A stretch of DNA of 64,000 bases from Halobaculum roseum (GTDB lineage: Archaea > Halobacteriota > Halobacteria > Halobacteriales > Haloferacaceae). Position 1 is the first letter of the stretch. Each line of letters begins with the position of its first letter. A program made the translations under genes and the position numbers. Below the pieces are notes generated by a model. The model was not told the DNA's origin and ran no database searches. It worked only from the letters and a program-made list of their open reading frames with translations. Location of the stretch: assembly GCF_019880245.1 (NCBI RefSeq), contig NZ_CP082286.1, positions 2,126,521 through 2,190,520 on the forward strand. Direction: 5' to 3'. Of this stretch, positions 41,857 to 50,171 are shown piece by piece.

Positions 41857-41965
41857 AACTACCCTGCGGTGAGGACGCCCCGGTTCTCCCCGACCCGGAC
41901 CTATTTCGCGCGGACCGTCGAACGACGCCCATGACGCGCCACCTCGACGCGGCGGAGGACCGACG

Positions 41966-42340
41966 ATGAACGCGGCGGCGATCGACCACTTCGTGCTCAC
42001 CGTCTCGGACGTGAGCGCGAGCTGTGACTTCTACGAGTCGCTGGGGGCGGAGGTCGTGACCTTCGGCGACGACCGGAAGGCGGTCCGCTTCGGCGACCAG
42101 AAGATCAACCTCCACCCGACCGACGGCGACGTGACGCCCGTCGCGGCCGAGCCGACCGTCGGCGCCGGCGACTTCTGTCTGCTGACGGAGACGCCGATCG
42201 AGACCGTCGAGGCCGAACTCCGCGAGCGCGGGATCGAGATCGTCGAGGGGCCGGTCGAGCGAACCGGCGCGGTGGCGCCGATCACGTCGGTGTACGTCCG
42301 CGACCCCGACGGCAACCTCGTCGAGATCGCGACGACCTGA
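41966..42340 (+). CDS. VOC (glyoxalase/extradiol) family protein
   Basis: A 124-residue single-module vicinal-oxygen-chelate protein. It contains IDHFVLTVSDVSASCDFYESLGAEVV, the strand FGDQKINLHP, and the C-terminal TSVYVRDPDGNLVEIAT. His5, His in NLHP and Glu near the end are placed like the metal ligands of this family. It probably acts as a dimer. Substrate unknown. Confidence 0.86.
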   Translation: MNAAAIDHFVLTVSDVSASCDFYESLGAEVVTFGDDRKAVRFGDQKINLHPTDGDVTPVAAEPTVGAGDFCLLTETPIETVEAELRERGIEIVEGPVERTGAVAPITSVYVRDPDGNLVEIATT

Positions 42341-42398
42341 CCGGCCGTCGACGGGGCGAACGAACGGGCTTATCCTCGCGCCGTCCCTTCCGACGGTA

Positions 42399-43169
42399 AT
42401 GAACTGCCGGCGGTGCGGCTCGTCCCTTCGCAAGCCCGGGGACTACTGTCTCGCCTGCGACACCGCCAACTGCGAGAGCGTCGTGATCGAGTTCGGGGCC
42501 GACCGCGCGACGCTCACGATGCTCGGCTTCGAGCCCGAACACCCGCCCGACGACTTCGACCCCGCGTCGCTGGTGCTCGGGGAGACGACGGTCACGACCG
42601 TCCCCGACGACGGCGAGCGCACCGCGAAGGTGCAGCTCCGGAACTTCGCCGGCCGCGTCGCCGACGAGGTACGGCGCAAGCGCCCCGAGACGGTGTACGC
42701 CGCCGGCGAGCGCGAGCCGCTGCGGGAGGCCCGCGCGCAGCTGCACTACGAGTTCTACCGCGTCCCCGACGAGGACCCCGTCGGCGCCGTGCTCGCCCGC
42801 CGCGGCGAACCGGCGCTAGAGGTGGTCGACGCGCCGGCGGAGGCGAAGATCGGCGGCTCGCACTCGACGCTCATCGGCGAGCGAACCGGGATGAAGGCGA
42901 TCCTCGCGGCCGCCGAGCACCCGCACGTCAAGAAGGTGATCCCCGGCCCCATCGACGCCGGTGGCTCCGGGTCGCGCACGGGCCTGCGCGCGAAGGTGAC
43001 CCGCGCCGACGAGCACGGGAACGTCCGGCTGCTCCTGCGTGACGGCTCCAGCGTGCAGGAAAATCGCGTCGTCACGACCGCCGGCGACCGCGAGACGGGC
43101 GAGCGGGTGCGCGACGACCTGAACGAGGTGCTCCAGGAGTCGGGGTTCGCGGAGGGCGGGGGGCGGTAG
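42399..43169 (+). CDS. DUF2103 / predicted metal-binding protein
   Basis: A 256-residue protein starting with a zinc ribbon (CRRCGSSLRKPGDYCLACDTANC). The core includes FYRVPDEDPVGAVLARRGEPALEVV and KIGGSHSTLIGERTGMKAILAAAEHPHVKKVIPGPI, then GSRTGLRAKVTRADEHGNVRLLLRDGSSVQENRVVTT. The layout matches archaeal DUF2103 proteins, whose zinc ribbon recalls NMD3. RNA-binding is likely but unproven. Confidence 0.75.
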   Translation: MNCRRCGSSLRKPGDYCLACDTANCESVVIEFGADRATLTMLGFEPEHPPDDFDPASLVLGETTVTTVPDDGERTAKVQLRNFAGRVADEVRRKRPETVYAAGEREPLREARAQLHYEFYRVPDEDPVGAVLARRGEPALEVVDAPAEAKIGGSHSTLIGERTGMKAILAAAEHPHVKKVIPGPIDAGGSGSRTGLRAKVTRADEHGNVRLLLRDGSSVQENRVVTTAGDRETGERVRDDLNEVLQESGFAEGGGR

Positions 43170-43178
43170 CGCCCGGCG

Positions 43179-43667
43179 TCAGACCGTCCCGTGATCGCCG
43201 GCGAGCCCGTACTCGTCGGCCTCCGCGCGCGGGTCGGCGCGCTCGTACAGGGCGTGGAGCGTGAACGAGACGTTCCGCTTGCGGCAGCTGTCGCGGTAGG
43301 CCGCCAGCGCCTCGCGGTCGGGGAACTGCACGCGGAAGTCCCATCCCGTGTGGTCGCCGCTGGCGGACACCGGGCGGGCGCCGGTGTCGGCGAACACGTG
43401 GGATGCGGTCCGCTGGGTCGTCTCGGGCGCGAGCGTCGCTCGGTAGAACCGGAAGTCCGGTCCCTCGCCGAGCACGCGCACGTCCTCGACGGACTCGTCG
43501 TTGGCGAGTGCGTCCTCGAAGCGTGTCAGGTCGTCGCCGCGGGCGAAGAACTCGATGCGCGTGGTGTCCCCCTCGATCGTCCGCTCGAGGTCGGCCGTCA
43601 CCTCGGGCGCGGCCGCGAGGGCGTCGCGGAGGACTGGCGTCGACAGCGTGAATTCGGCGATGAGCAT
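43179..43667 (-). CDS. Bat-type (bacterioopsin activator-like) sensor domain lacking the HTH
   Basis: A 162-residue protein matching the GAF/HTH-associated N-terminal domain of haloarchaeal Bat regulators: [50 protein letters not shown]. Those proteins continue with YGLT..Q..AL and an HTH_10 domain. Here the sequence stops after [12 protein letters not shown], and only nine bases remain before the convergent neighbour, so the HTH is absent. It may be a truncated regulator or a modulator acting without DNA binding. Confidence 0.72.
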   Translation of the reverse strand: MLIAEFTLSTPVLRDALAAAPEVTADLERTIEGDTTRIEFFARGDDLTRFEDALANDESVEDVRVLGEGPDFRFYRATLAPETTQRTASHVFADTGARPVSASGDHTGWDFRVQFPDREALAAYRDSCRKRNVSFTLHALYERADPRAEADEYGLAGDHGTV

Positions 43668-43823
43668 TCCGGCGGTCTCCTATCAGAGTACCGACCATCC
43701 ACGGAGATAAAGGTGTGCCACGGTGTCCCCGAGGAGGGCTCCCGGGACGGGCCGCCTCGACCGTCGACGACGACGGGCGGAATTCGCGGGGTTTTTGACG
43801 CCCAACGGCGAAGTCGCGTTCAT

Positions 43824-44102
43824 ATGGCTGAACAGCAGAAGGCGCGGAAGGTCGGCAGCGCCGGCCGCTTCGGCGCGCGATACGGGCGCGTCGCCCGAAA
43901 GCGCGTGTCGGACATCGAGGCAGAGATGGAGAACGCCACCGTCGACGGCGACTCGGTCAAGCGCATCGGCACCGGCGTGTGGGTCAACGAGGAGACCGGC
44001 GAGACGTTCACCGGCGGCGCCTACCGGCCGCAGACGCCGGGCGGTCGCTCGGTGCGGCGCAGCATCCGCGCCGCCCTCGAAGACGAGAGCGACGACGAGT
44101 AA
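43824..44102 (+). CDS. rpl37ae: 50S ribosomal protein L37Ae (Cys-less variant)
   Basis: A 92-residue large-subunit protein (eL43). [20 protein letters not shown] and VKRIGTGVW followed by [24 protein letters not shown] match archaeal L37Ae. The four zinc-binding Cys normally flanking the GTGxW block are all absent: the first pair region reads NATVDGD and the second VNEETGE. The fold must be held without zinc. It heads a conserved archaeal cluster with rpoP, pcc1 and prefoldin beta. Confidence 0.9.
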   Translation: MAEQQKARKVGSAGRFGARYGRVARKRVSDIEAEMENATVDGDSVKRIGTGVWVNEETGETFTGGAYRPQTPGGRSVRRSIRAALEDESDDE

Positions 44103-44123
44103 CCCCCCGATCCTCTCACACAG

Positions 44124-44258
44124 ATGAGCTACAAGTGTTCCCGGTGCAAGCGCGACGTCGAGCTCGACGAGTACGGCGGCGTGCGCTGTCCGTACTGCGG
44201 ACACCGCGTGCTCCTCAAGGAGCGCGCGCCCGACGTGAAGGAAGTCGACGTTTCCTGA
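44124..44258 (+). CDS. rpoP: RNA polymerase subunit P (Rpo12)
   Basis: A 44-residue zinc-ribbon subunit of archaeal RNA polymerase. [32 protein letters not shown] contains the two CxxC pairs, and the end VKEVDVS is typical. It lies 21 bases after rpl37ae in the order found in many archaea, and the next gene begins 10 bases after its stop. Confidence 0.95.
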   Translation: MSYKCSRCKRDVELDEYGGVRCPYCGHRVLLKERAPDVKEVDVS

Positions 44259-44268
44259 CCCGGGCGCC

Positions 44269-44535
44269 GTGCCCGCACCCGACGCGTACGACCACCGCGC
44301 GGTCCTTCGCTTTCCGTACCCCGACCAGCGGCGCGCCCGGACCGTCCACGGGGCGATCGCCGTCGAGGTCGGCGACATCGACGACGACCGGTCGACGGCC
44401 GCCGTCGACCGCGCGGGCGACACCGTCGAGGTGACCGTGCGCGCGCGCGACCTCGTCGCGCTCCGGGCCGGCGTCAACACCTGGACCCGGCTCGTCGAGA
44501 CGGCCGAGACGGTGGCGGCGACGGCGGAGCGGTAA
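44269..44535 (+). CDS. pcc1: KEOPS complex subunit Pcc1
   Basis: An 88-residue Pcc1 homologue, the dimerising subunit of KEOPS, which makes t6A37 in ANN-decoding tRNAs. Features are HRAVLRFPYPDQRRARTVHGAIAVEV and VTVRARDLVALRAGVNTWTRLVETAE. The start is GTG at 44269, ten bases after rpoP, so the two are probably one transcript. Confidence 0.9.
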   Translation: MPAPDAYDHRAVLRFPYPDQRRARTVHGAIAVEVGDIDDDRSTAAVDRAGDTVEVTVRARDLVALRAGVNTWTRLVETAETVAATAER

Positions 44536-44692
44536 GCGACCCTCGGAGGAGGCTCCCGGTCGTTGACGGCGCGCCGGCGCCGTTCGCGACGCGCACGGCC
44601 ATTCCGTTCGCCGCTCGCGCCGAGGGCTCACTCACTTGACCGCACCGCTCACGGCCGTGGGCGGCTCGGCCCGGAGACCTCGCCGCCGTTCA

Positions 44693-44735
44693 CGAGGCGT
44701 TCAGTCGCTCGCTTCGCTCGCTCTTTCACGCCTCG
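44693..44735. repeat. Hairpin with pyrimidine-rich loop upstream of prefoldin beta
   Basis: CGAGGCGT (44693-44700) and ACGCCTCG (44728-44735) form a perfect 8-bp stem around a 27-base loop of GCTCGCTTCGCTCGC-type words. Such GC-rich palindromes are frequent in haloarchaeal spacers. It sits in the 245-bp gap between pcc1 and pfdB, where it may terminate the first transcript. Confidence 0.45.
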
Positions 44736-44780
44736 CTCCCAATGACCGGGCTTTTCACCCCGAAGCCCAACTGCCCGTGT

Positions 44781-45176
44781 ATGCAGGGTAATCTGCCGCC
44801 GGAAGCTCAAGAGAAGATCGAGGAACTGCAGGACCTTCAGGAGCAGGCCCAGCAGCTCGCCGAACAGAAACAGTCCACGCAGACCTCGCTGACGGAGGCG
44901 CAGTCCGCGCTGGACGCGATGGAGGACATCGACGAGGACTCGACGATGTACCGCGAGGTCGGCGAGATCCTCGTCGAGACCGACTACGAGACCGCCTACG
45001 ACGACCTCGAGGAGAAGGTCGACACCCTCGAGATGCGCGCCGAGCGCTTCGACTCCCAGGAGGAGAAGGTCCAGCAGCAGTTCGAGGAGCTTCAGGAGGA
45101 GCTCCAGCAGATGCTGCAGGGCGGCGCGGGCGGCGGCCCGGCGGGCATGGGTCCCGGCGGCGCCGGCGGCGCGTAA
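44781..45176 (+). CDS. pfdB: Prefoldin subunit beta
   Basis: A 131-residue jellyfish-chaperone subunit. Two long coiled-coil helices ([43 protein letters not shown]) flank the beta hairpin region with [26 protein letters not shown]. The last ~20 residues are a Gly-rich tail. It works with the alpha subunit, not encoded here, to pass unfolded proteins to the thermosome. Followed after three bases by a DUF3194 gene. Confidence 0.94.
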   Translation: MQGNLPPEAQEKIEELQDLQEQAQQLAEQKQSTQTSLTEAQSALDAMEDIDEDSTMYREVGEILVETDYETAYDDLEEKVDTLEMRAERFDSQEEKVQQQFEELQEELQQMLQGGAGGGPAGMGPGGAGGA

Positions 45177-45179
45177 GCC

Positions 45180-45440
45180 GTGAGCGACGACCGCCCCGAG
45201 CCGACCGACGAGGAGGTCGTCGAGACCGCCTCCGAGGCGGCCGAAGGGGTCGTGCTCGCGCGGTATCGACAGTCTGATCTCCGTGACTTCGACGTGACCG
45301 TCTCCTTCGAGGACGGCGTCCTCGACGTGGACGTGTACGTCAATCCGCCGGCCGACGCCGAGGCGGACGCCGACGAGGTGGCCGACGAGGCCGCCCGCGC
45401 GGCCCGCGACGCCGTCGACGAGCTGTTCGGGCTCGCGTAG
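45180..45440 (+). CDS. DUF3194 family protein
   Basis: An 86-residue protein that follows prefoldin beta in most Euryarchaeota. It shows a helix (EEVVETASEAAEGVVLARY), strands (FDVTVSFEDGVLDVDVYVNPP) and a C-terminal Ala/Asp-rich helix. GTG start at 45180. The conserved neighbourhood suggests a role in protein folding or ribosome function, but none is established. Confidence 0.85.
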   Translation: MSDDRPEPTDEEVVETASEAAEGVVLARYRQSDLRDFDVTVSFEDGVLDVDVYVNPPADAEADADEVADEAARAARDAVDELFGLA

Positions 45441-45485
45441 GCCCCTCGATCCGTTCGTTCGACCGCCGCTCGCCCGTATTGACGT

Positions 45486-45531
45486 GTATCTGATACGAAC
45501 GTTTATTCTCGATCGGGTGGTATGCTACCAC
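45486..45531 (+). promoter_or_regulatory. Promoter with two palindromes before a zinc-ribbon gene
   Basis: GTATC-T-GATAC (45486-45496) lies just before the TATA-like GTTTATTCTC, and GTGGTA-TGC-TACCAC (45517-45531) ends at the base before the ATG at 45532. Both are perfect inverted repeats. They occupy the two positions where regulators usually act: next to BRE/TATA and at the start site. Confidence 0.55.
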
Positions 45532-45741
45532 ATGGCAGCCAGACGAAGCGCCGGCACGACCGCACTCGACGTGTACCGCGACCGCCTCCGCGAGGCGCCA
45601 ACCTGTCCGGAGTGCGGCTACACCGACGACGGCGGCGACTGGCAGACCGCATACCGCGAGCAACAGCTCGTCTACCGGCACAGCTGTCCGCGCTGTGCGG
45701 CGATCGACACGCGCGTGCTCCGGTTCGACGGCGCGAGGTAG
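45532..45741 (+). CDS. Small zinc-ribbon protein, HVO_0649-like (69 aa)
   Basis: A 69-residue protein with CPECGYTDDGGDWQTAYREQQLVYRHSCPRCAAID, a two-CxxC zinc ribbon resembling haloarchaeal HVO_0649-type zinc-finger proteins. The basic N-terminus MAARRSAGTTALDVYRDRL precedes it. ATG at 45532 is preferred to an upstream in-frame start, as the TATA-like element lies ~28 bases before it. Function unknown; the promoter palindromes suggest regulated expression. Confidence 0.7.
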   Translation: MAARRSAGTTALDVYRDRLREAPTCPECGYTDDGGDWQTAYREQQLVYRHSCPRCAAIDTRVLRFDGAR

Positions 45742-45876
45742 TCGGGGTCGGCGGCGGGGGGTGGCCGTCGGGATCGAGGTCGACCGATCGGTCGCCCGTC
45801 GAGCCGGCGATCGATCGGTTCCGGGCCGGTTCGCGGCGATAGTAACGCTTACGCGCGGTTCCGTCCAAGGGCGCTC

Positions 45877-47319
45877 GTGACACCCGCAGGCGACTCGCCG
45901 TCACGCGGCGTCCTCCTGATCACGGTCGACTCGCTGCGCGCCGACGCGCTCGGGCCCCACACGCCGACGCTTCGCGAGCTCGCCCGCCGCGGGACGGCCT
46001 TCGAGACGGCCGTCGCGGGCGGCAACTGGACCCCCTTCTCGTTCCCGGACCTCCTCGGGGCACGCCCGGTGTTCGCCGACGCGTCGACGCCGGGGCCGGC
46101 AACCGACCCGACGCTCGCGGAGTCGCTGTCGGCCGCGGGCGTGCGCACCGCCGGCGTCAACGCGGGGAACGGCTTTCTGACGGAGTACTACGGCTACGAC
46201 CGCGGCTTCGACGCCTTCGAGTCGTTCCTCGACGGCGCCCGTACCCCGGTCGGGCGCTTCCTCACGACCCATCCGACGGTCAACGGCTGGGTGCAGTACC
46301 TCGGCTGGCCCCTCGGCAACGCCGCCGCGAAGCTGCGCGGACACGAGCGGCGCCACGCGGTCGACACCTCCCACCTCCACGCGCTCGAACGCCGGGCGTT
46401 CGACGCCGTCGACGACGCCGCGGCCGACGACGACCGCCCCTTCTTCCTGTGGCTCCACTACATGGACACCCACACCCCGTACGTCCCCGCCCCGCGGCAC
46501 GTCCGCGCGGTCACCGACGGCGAGGTCGGGTCGTTCCAGACGCTGCTGGGACACCTCCGTGCCGGGCTCGGCAAGGAGGTCGACGAGGGAACCCTCCGAA
46601 CCCTGCGGGCGCTGTACGACGCCGCGGCCCGGCAGGTCGACGAGTCCGTCGAGCGCGTCCTCGAAGAGCTCTCGGCGGCCGGCCTGCGGGATGAGACGAC
46701 GGTGGTCCTCGCCGGCGACCACGGCGAGGAGTTCCTCGACCACGGCCACCTCGCGCACTACCCGAAGCTGTACGACGAGCTCGTCCGCGTTCCGTTCGTC
46801 GTCGACCATCCCGACGCCCCCGCCCGCCGCGAATCGTCGCCGGTGCCCCTGCGCGACGTTCCCCCGACCGTCTGCGACGCGCTCGGCGTCGAGCCGCCGG
46901 CCGCGTTCGCCGGCGAGAGCCTCCTGCCGACGGTCACCGACGCAGTCCCGCCCGAACGCGAGCCGGTCACCTCCCTCGCCCTGCGTGGGGAGTCGGTGAC
47001 GAGCCAGCCCATCCCGCGCCGGCTCGGGGACGGCACGCCGCTGGTCTCGGCCCGAACCCGGGAGTGGACGTACATCCGCGAGCCGGACGGCGGGGTCCGG
47101 GTGTTCGACCGCGAGCGCGACCCCGGAGAGCGTGAGCCCGTCGACCGCTCGGCGGTCCCGCGCGAGACGATGCGCGATATCGAACGCGCGGCCGACGACC
47201 GGCTCGCGCTCCTCCCCGACGCCGGCGACGCCGCGGATGCCGACGGCGACCGCGGCGACGAGGGGGACGAGGTGCCAGACGAGATCGGACGCCGCCTCGA
47301 CGCGCTCGGCTACCGCTGA
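45877..47319 (+). CDS. Sulfatase / alkaline-phosphatase-fold hydrolase
   Basis: A 480-residue alkaline-phosphatase-superfamily protein. Metal-binding VLLITVDSLRADALG at the start, LWLHYMDTHTPYVPAP in the middle and VVLAGDHGEEFLDHGHLAHY later are family landmarks. The nucleophile segment reads GGNWTPFSFPDLL, without the C/S-x-P-x-R sulfatase motif, so a Thr/Ser nucleophile and phospho- or phosphonate-ester substrates are possible. Starts with GTG at 45877. No signal peptide seen. Haloarchaeal relatives sit in cell-surface sugar loci, which is not the case here. Confidence 0.8.
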   Translation: MTPAGDSPSRGVLLITVDSLRADALGPHTPTLRELARRGTAFETAVAGGNWTPFSFPDLLGARPVFADASTPGPATDPTLAESLSAAGVRTAGVNAGNGFLTEYYGYDRGFDAFESFLDGARTPVGRFLTTHPTVNGWVQYLGWPLGNAAAKLRGHERRHAVDTSHLHALERRAFDAVDDAAADDDRPFFLWLHYMDTHTPYVPAPRHVRAVTDGEVGSFQTLLGHLRAGLGKEVDEGTLRTLRALYDAAARQVDESVERVLEELSAAGLRDETTVVLAGDHGEEFLDHGHLAHYPKLYDELVRVPFVVDHPDAPARRESSPVPLRDVPPTVCDALGVEPPAAFAGESLLPTVTDAVPPEREPVTSLALRGESVTSQPIPRRLGDGTPLVSARTREWTYIREPDGGVRVFDRERDPGEREPVDRSAVPRETMRDIERAADDRLALLPDAGDAADADGDRGDEGDEVPDEIGRRLDALGYR

Positions 47320-47411
47320 ATCGCCGCCCCGGCGTCCTCGGCTACCGATGACCGGTAGTTTTCACGTGCGGAGACCCGAACGTATTTGTACGAACCCGAG
47401 CCAGCGGGAGT

Positions 47412-48197
47412 ATGGTCGAGGCGTTCGCGGTGGCGAGCGGGAAGGGTGGCACCGGCAAGACCACCACCACGCTCGCGCTCGGGATGGCGCTCGCACGGCG
47501 GTACGACGTGACCGTCGTCGACGCCGACACCGGCATGGCGAACCTCCTGTTTCACGCCGGGCTCGCGGACGCGCCGGTCACGCTTCAGGACCTGCTCGCG
47601 CCGGACGCGAGCGGTCCCGACGGCGCCGCCGTCGACGTGGCCGATGCGACGTACGAGCGCCACGGTATGCGGGTCGTCCCCTGCGGCACCAGCCTCGCGG
47701 CGTTCGAGCGCTCGGACCCCGCCCGGCTCCGGGAGGTGGTCGCCGAGCTCGCCGCCGACACCGACGTGCTCCTGTTGGACTCGCCGGCGACGCTCGCCTC
47801 GAAGTCGGCCGTCCTCCCGATCGTCCTCGCCGACCGCGTGGTCGTCGTCACCCAGCCCACCATCCCCGCGCTCTCGGACGCGCTGAAGGTGCAGGAGTAC
47901 GCCGCCTCCTACGGCACGGGGATCGCGGGCGTCCTGTTCAACAAGGTCCGCGGCGACCTCGGCTCCGTCGGCGACCAGGCCGAGCGCTACTTCGAGGGGT
48001 CGACGCTCGGCTCGGTCCCCGACAGCGACGCCGCACGGGCGGCCCGCGACGCCGGCGAACCCCTCCTCGCGCACGCGCCCGACAGCGACGCCGCCGCGGC
48101 CTACCGCGCGGCCGCCGCCGGGATCGACCCCGAGCCGAAGGCCGCCGGCGACGTGGCCGACCGGTTCCGGAGCGCGGTCGTCCCCGAGCGGCCATGA
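47412..48197 (+). CDS. MinD/ParA-like P-loop ATPase
   Basis: A 261-residue deviant-Walker ATPase. Walker A is AVASGKGGTGKTTTTLALG (KGGTGKTT, residues 10-17), switch I VVDADTGMANL, and Walker B VLLLDSPATLASKSAVLPIV. The membrane-targeting helix of MinD is not obvious at the C-terminus. It overlaps the next gene by four bases (ATGA), pointing to a functional partner. Haloarchaea carry several MinD paralogues that position motors and other polar structures. Confidence 0.88.
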   Translation: MVEAFAVASGKGGTGKTTTTLALGMALARRYDVTVVDADTGMANLLFHAGLADAPVTLQDLLAPDASGPDGAAVDVADATYERHGMRVVPCGTSLAAFERSDPARLREVVAELAADTDVLLLDSPATLASKSAVLPIVLADRVVVVTQPTIPALSDALKVQEYAASYGTGIAGVLFNKVRGDLGSVGDQAERYFEGSTLGSVPDSDAARAARDAGEPLLAHAPDSDAAAAYRAAAAGIDPEPKAAGDVADRFRSAVVPERP

Positions 48198-48808
48198 CCG
48201 GCGAGCCCGATGCCCACGCGGCCGCCCCGATACGCGAGCGACTCCCCGACGGCGACCTCGTGGGCGCCCGCGTCGCCGCCGACTTCGCCGCCCCGCTGGC
48301 GAGGGCGCTCGACGACCGACTGACCGGCTACCTCCGGCTGGAACCCGGCGACGCGCTGCTGGGTGTCGGCGGGAGCGAGGCCGTGATCACGGTCGAATCC
48401 GGGGTCCCCGTCCTGGCGTACGACGCCGGCAACGCCGGCGCCGACGCCGACGACGCCGACGGTCCGGCGGCGCTGGCGGCGCTCGCGGGGACGACGCCCG
48501 TGCGGGTGGAGCGCTACCGGCTCCCCGCCGAGGCGCTGGCGTCGCTGCACGACACGGAGGTCGAGGGGAGCGACCCGTTCCGCGTCGCGCCCGGCGCGCC
48601 CGCCCGGGAGCTCGCGGGCGACGACGCGCTCGCCGAGCGAACCCGCGAGGCCGCGCCGGCAGAGCGCCGCGACGCGGCGGGCGACCACGACGCGCTGGCG
48701 GCGTTTCTCGCCGACGAGGAGCGCGTCGAGGCGGTTCGTCGGGAGGCGCGGGCGGAGGCACGGGCCCGGGCGGAGGAGTGGGACCTGGGCGACCAGCTCG
48801 CGGAGTAG
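48194..48808 (+). CDS. Uncharacterised partner of the MinD-like ATPase (204 aa)
   Basis: A 204-residue acidic protein, translationally coupled to the upstream ATPase. I do not recognise a family. A compact beta-rich part (LTGYLRLEPGDALLGVGGSEAVITVESGVPVLAYDAG) is followed by a helical, Ala/Arg-rich C-terminus (VRREARAEARARAEEWDLGDQLAE). No membrane segment or Cys. Position suggests an adaptor or activator of the ATPase. Confidence 0.68.
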   Translation: MTGEPDAHAAAPIRERLPDGDLVGARVAADFAAPLARALDDRLTGYLRLEPGDALLGVGGSEAVITVESGVPVLAYDAGNAGADADDADGPAALAALAGTTPVRVERYRLPAEALASLHDTEVEGSDPFRVAPGAPARELAGDDALAERTREAAPAERRDAAGDHDALAAFLADEERVEAVRREARAEARARAEEWDLGDQLAE

Positions 48809-48936
48809 CCGGATCGCGGAGCACCGAACCGCGGCGCACCCGGCCCGCGGAACACCCGGCCCACGGAGCGACCGGACCACAGAGCAACCGACCGAGCTAC
48901 GGTGGCCGAACTCCTGGTTCCGGCAGTGACCCTCCC

Positions 48937-49770
48937 GTGACCCTCCTGCGACTGCTTTCGGCCCGCGACGTTGCGGACTTCGCCGAGTGGTACCGCGCGG
49001 GCGCCGAGTATACCGACCGCGTCGCCGACGGCATGGACTTCGACCGCGACGGGGCGGACGCGACAGGCGCGGACCCTGTCGCCGAACCGTCTGAGACGGT
49101 CGCCGCGCTGCGCGGGGGGCGGACGGACCTGTCGCCGGCGGCGTCGAGGGTGGTCGCCGCGACGTACCTCGGCGACGCGGCCTTCGGCCGGCCGTTCCTG
49201 GCGTACACGCCGCGGTGGTACCGCCTCGCGCTGGCCGGCCCGGTCGCGCTGGCGGCGCGTCGCCTCCGGCGGGTGGCGGCGCCGTTCCGGGAGGGCGTCG
49301 CCACCGCCGTCGCTGACGGCGACCGTGACGGTGACGGCGACCGGCGGGCCGCCGCGTCGCGGACACGGGCACGAGAACCAGAGTACACCGCCCCGTCCGG
49401 GCTCTCGGTCGGCGCCGACGCGGTCGCGTCGGTGCGCGATCCGGGCGGCTTCGAGGCGTTCGAACGGTCGTTCGTGCTCGCGGACGCCGTGTTGCACACG
49501 GAGTGGTTCGCGCACGTCGCCGACGCCGCCGGGATCGCGGTGCCCGAGGACCTGATCGAGCGCACGGTTCGGGAGTCCGCGGCGTACTACACCGGCCGCC
49601 GTGCGAGTCTCTCCCCCGACGTGCGGCGGTTCCAGCGCCTGCTGTTCCTCGACGACGCGTGGGTCAGGGACGTCGACGCGAGCTACCGGCTGAACTCGGC
49701 GCTGTTCGGCGTGTGGGAGCGGATCCTTCGAGAGGAGCGGCGGCGACTCGAACGCGCGAGCCGGGAGTGA
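48937..49770 (+). CDS. Uncharacterised haloarchaeal protein (277 aa)
   Basis: A 277-residue protein, mostly helical, not recognised. It begins VTLLRLLSARDVADFAEWYRAGA from a GTG at 48937. The middle has an Asp/Gly-rich low-complexity loop (about residues 128-145), and the C-terminal half carries VDASYRLNSALFGVWERILREERRRLERA. A moderately hydrophobic LALAGPVALAARRL segment may touch the membrane. It is the third gene of a run after the MinD-like ATPase. Confidence 0.6.
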   Translation: MTLLRLLSARDVADFAEWYRAGAEYTDRVADGMDFDRDGADATGADPVAEPSETVAALRGGRTDLSPAASRVVAATYLGDAAFGRPFLAYTPRWYRLALAGPVALAARRLRRVAAPFREGVATAVADGDRDGDGDRRAAASRTRAREPEYTAPSGLSVGADAVASVRDPGGFEAFERSFVLADAVLHTEWFAHVADAAGIAVPEDLIERTVRESAAYYTGRRASLSPDVRRFQRLLFLDDAWVRDVDASYRLNSALFGVWERILREERRRLERASRE

Positions 49771-49868
49771 CTGCGGTCGGAAGCGATCGAGTGGAGGGTG
49801 GAGAGCGGGGACCGGAGACAGAACGGGACCGCGCGGGGAGCGGGGACCGAACCGGGGGCGTCGTCCGG

Positions 49869-50171
49869 TCAGCGCCCGGCCGGATCGCTCGCGTCGGTCG
49901 CGTATCCGCGCCCCAGCGCCAGCGAGGCCGCGTGTGCGAGGATCAGGCCCGCGAGGAGGAGCGGTCGCGTCGAGGCGGCGCCCGAGACGAGCGCCGGGAG
50001 GTACGCCAGCGGGAGGAGGGCGGCCAGCCAGAAGGCGACCGTCTCGCCGACGCGGACGGCCCCGTCGAACGCCGCGCTCGCGGAGGCGGCCGTTCGGCGG
50101 GCGAGCTGTGGTGCCGACACGTCGTCGGCGTCGGGGAAGCGGACGGAGGGTGTTCGGTCGGTCGTGGACAT
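49869..50171 (-). CDS. Small membrane protein (100 aa)
   Basis: A 100-residue protein with two hydrophobic helices (VAFWLAALLPLAYLPALVSG; PLLLAGLILAHAASLALG) after a soluble, Asp/Ala-rich N-terminus. ATG at 50171 is preferred over an upstream GTG; ACTATACGTG on the minus strand about 35 bases upstream could be its TATA box. No family recognised. Confidence 0.6.
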   Translation of the reverse strand: MSTTDRTPSVRFPDADDVSAPQLARRTAASASAAFDGAVRVGETVAFWLAALLPLAYLPALVSGAASTRPLLLAGLILAHAASLALGRGYATDASDPAGR

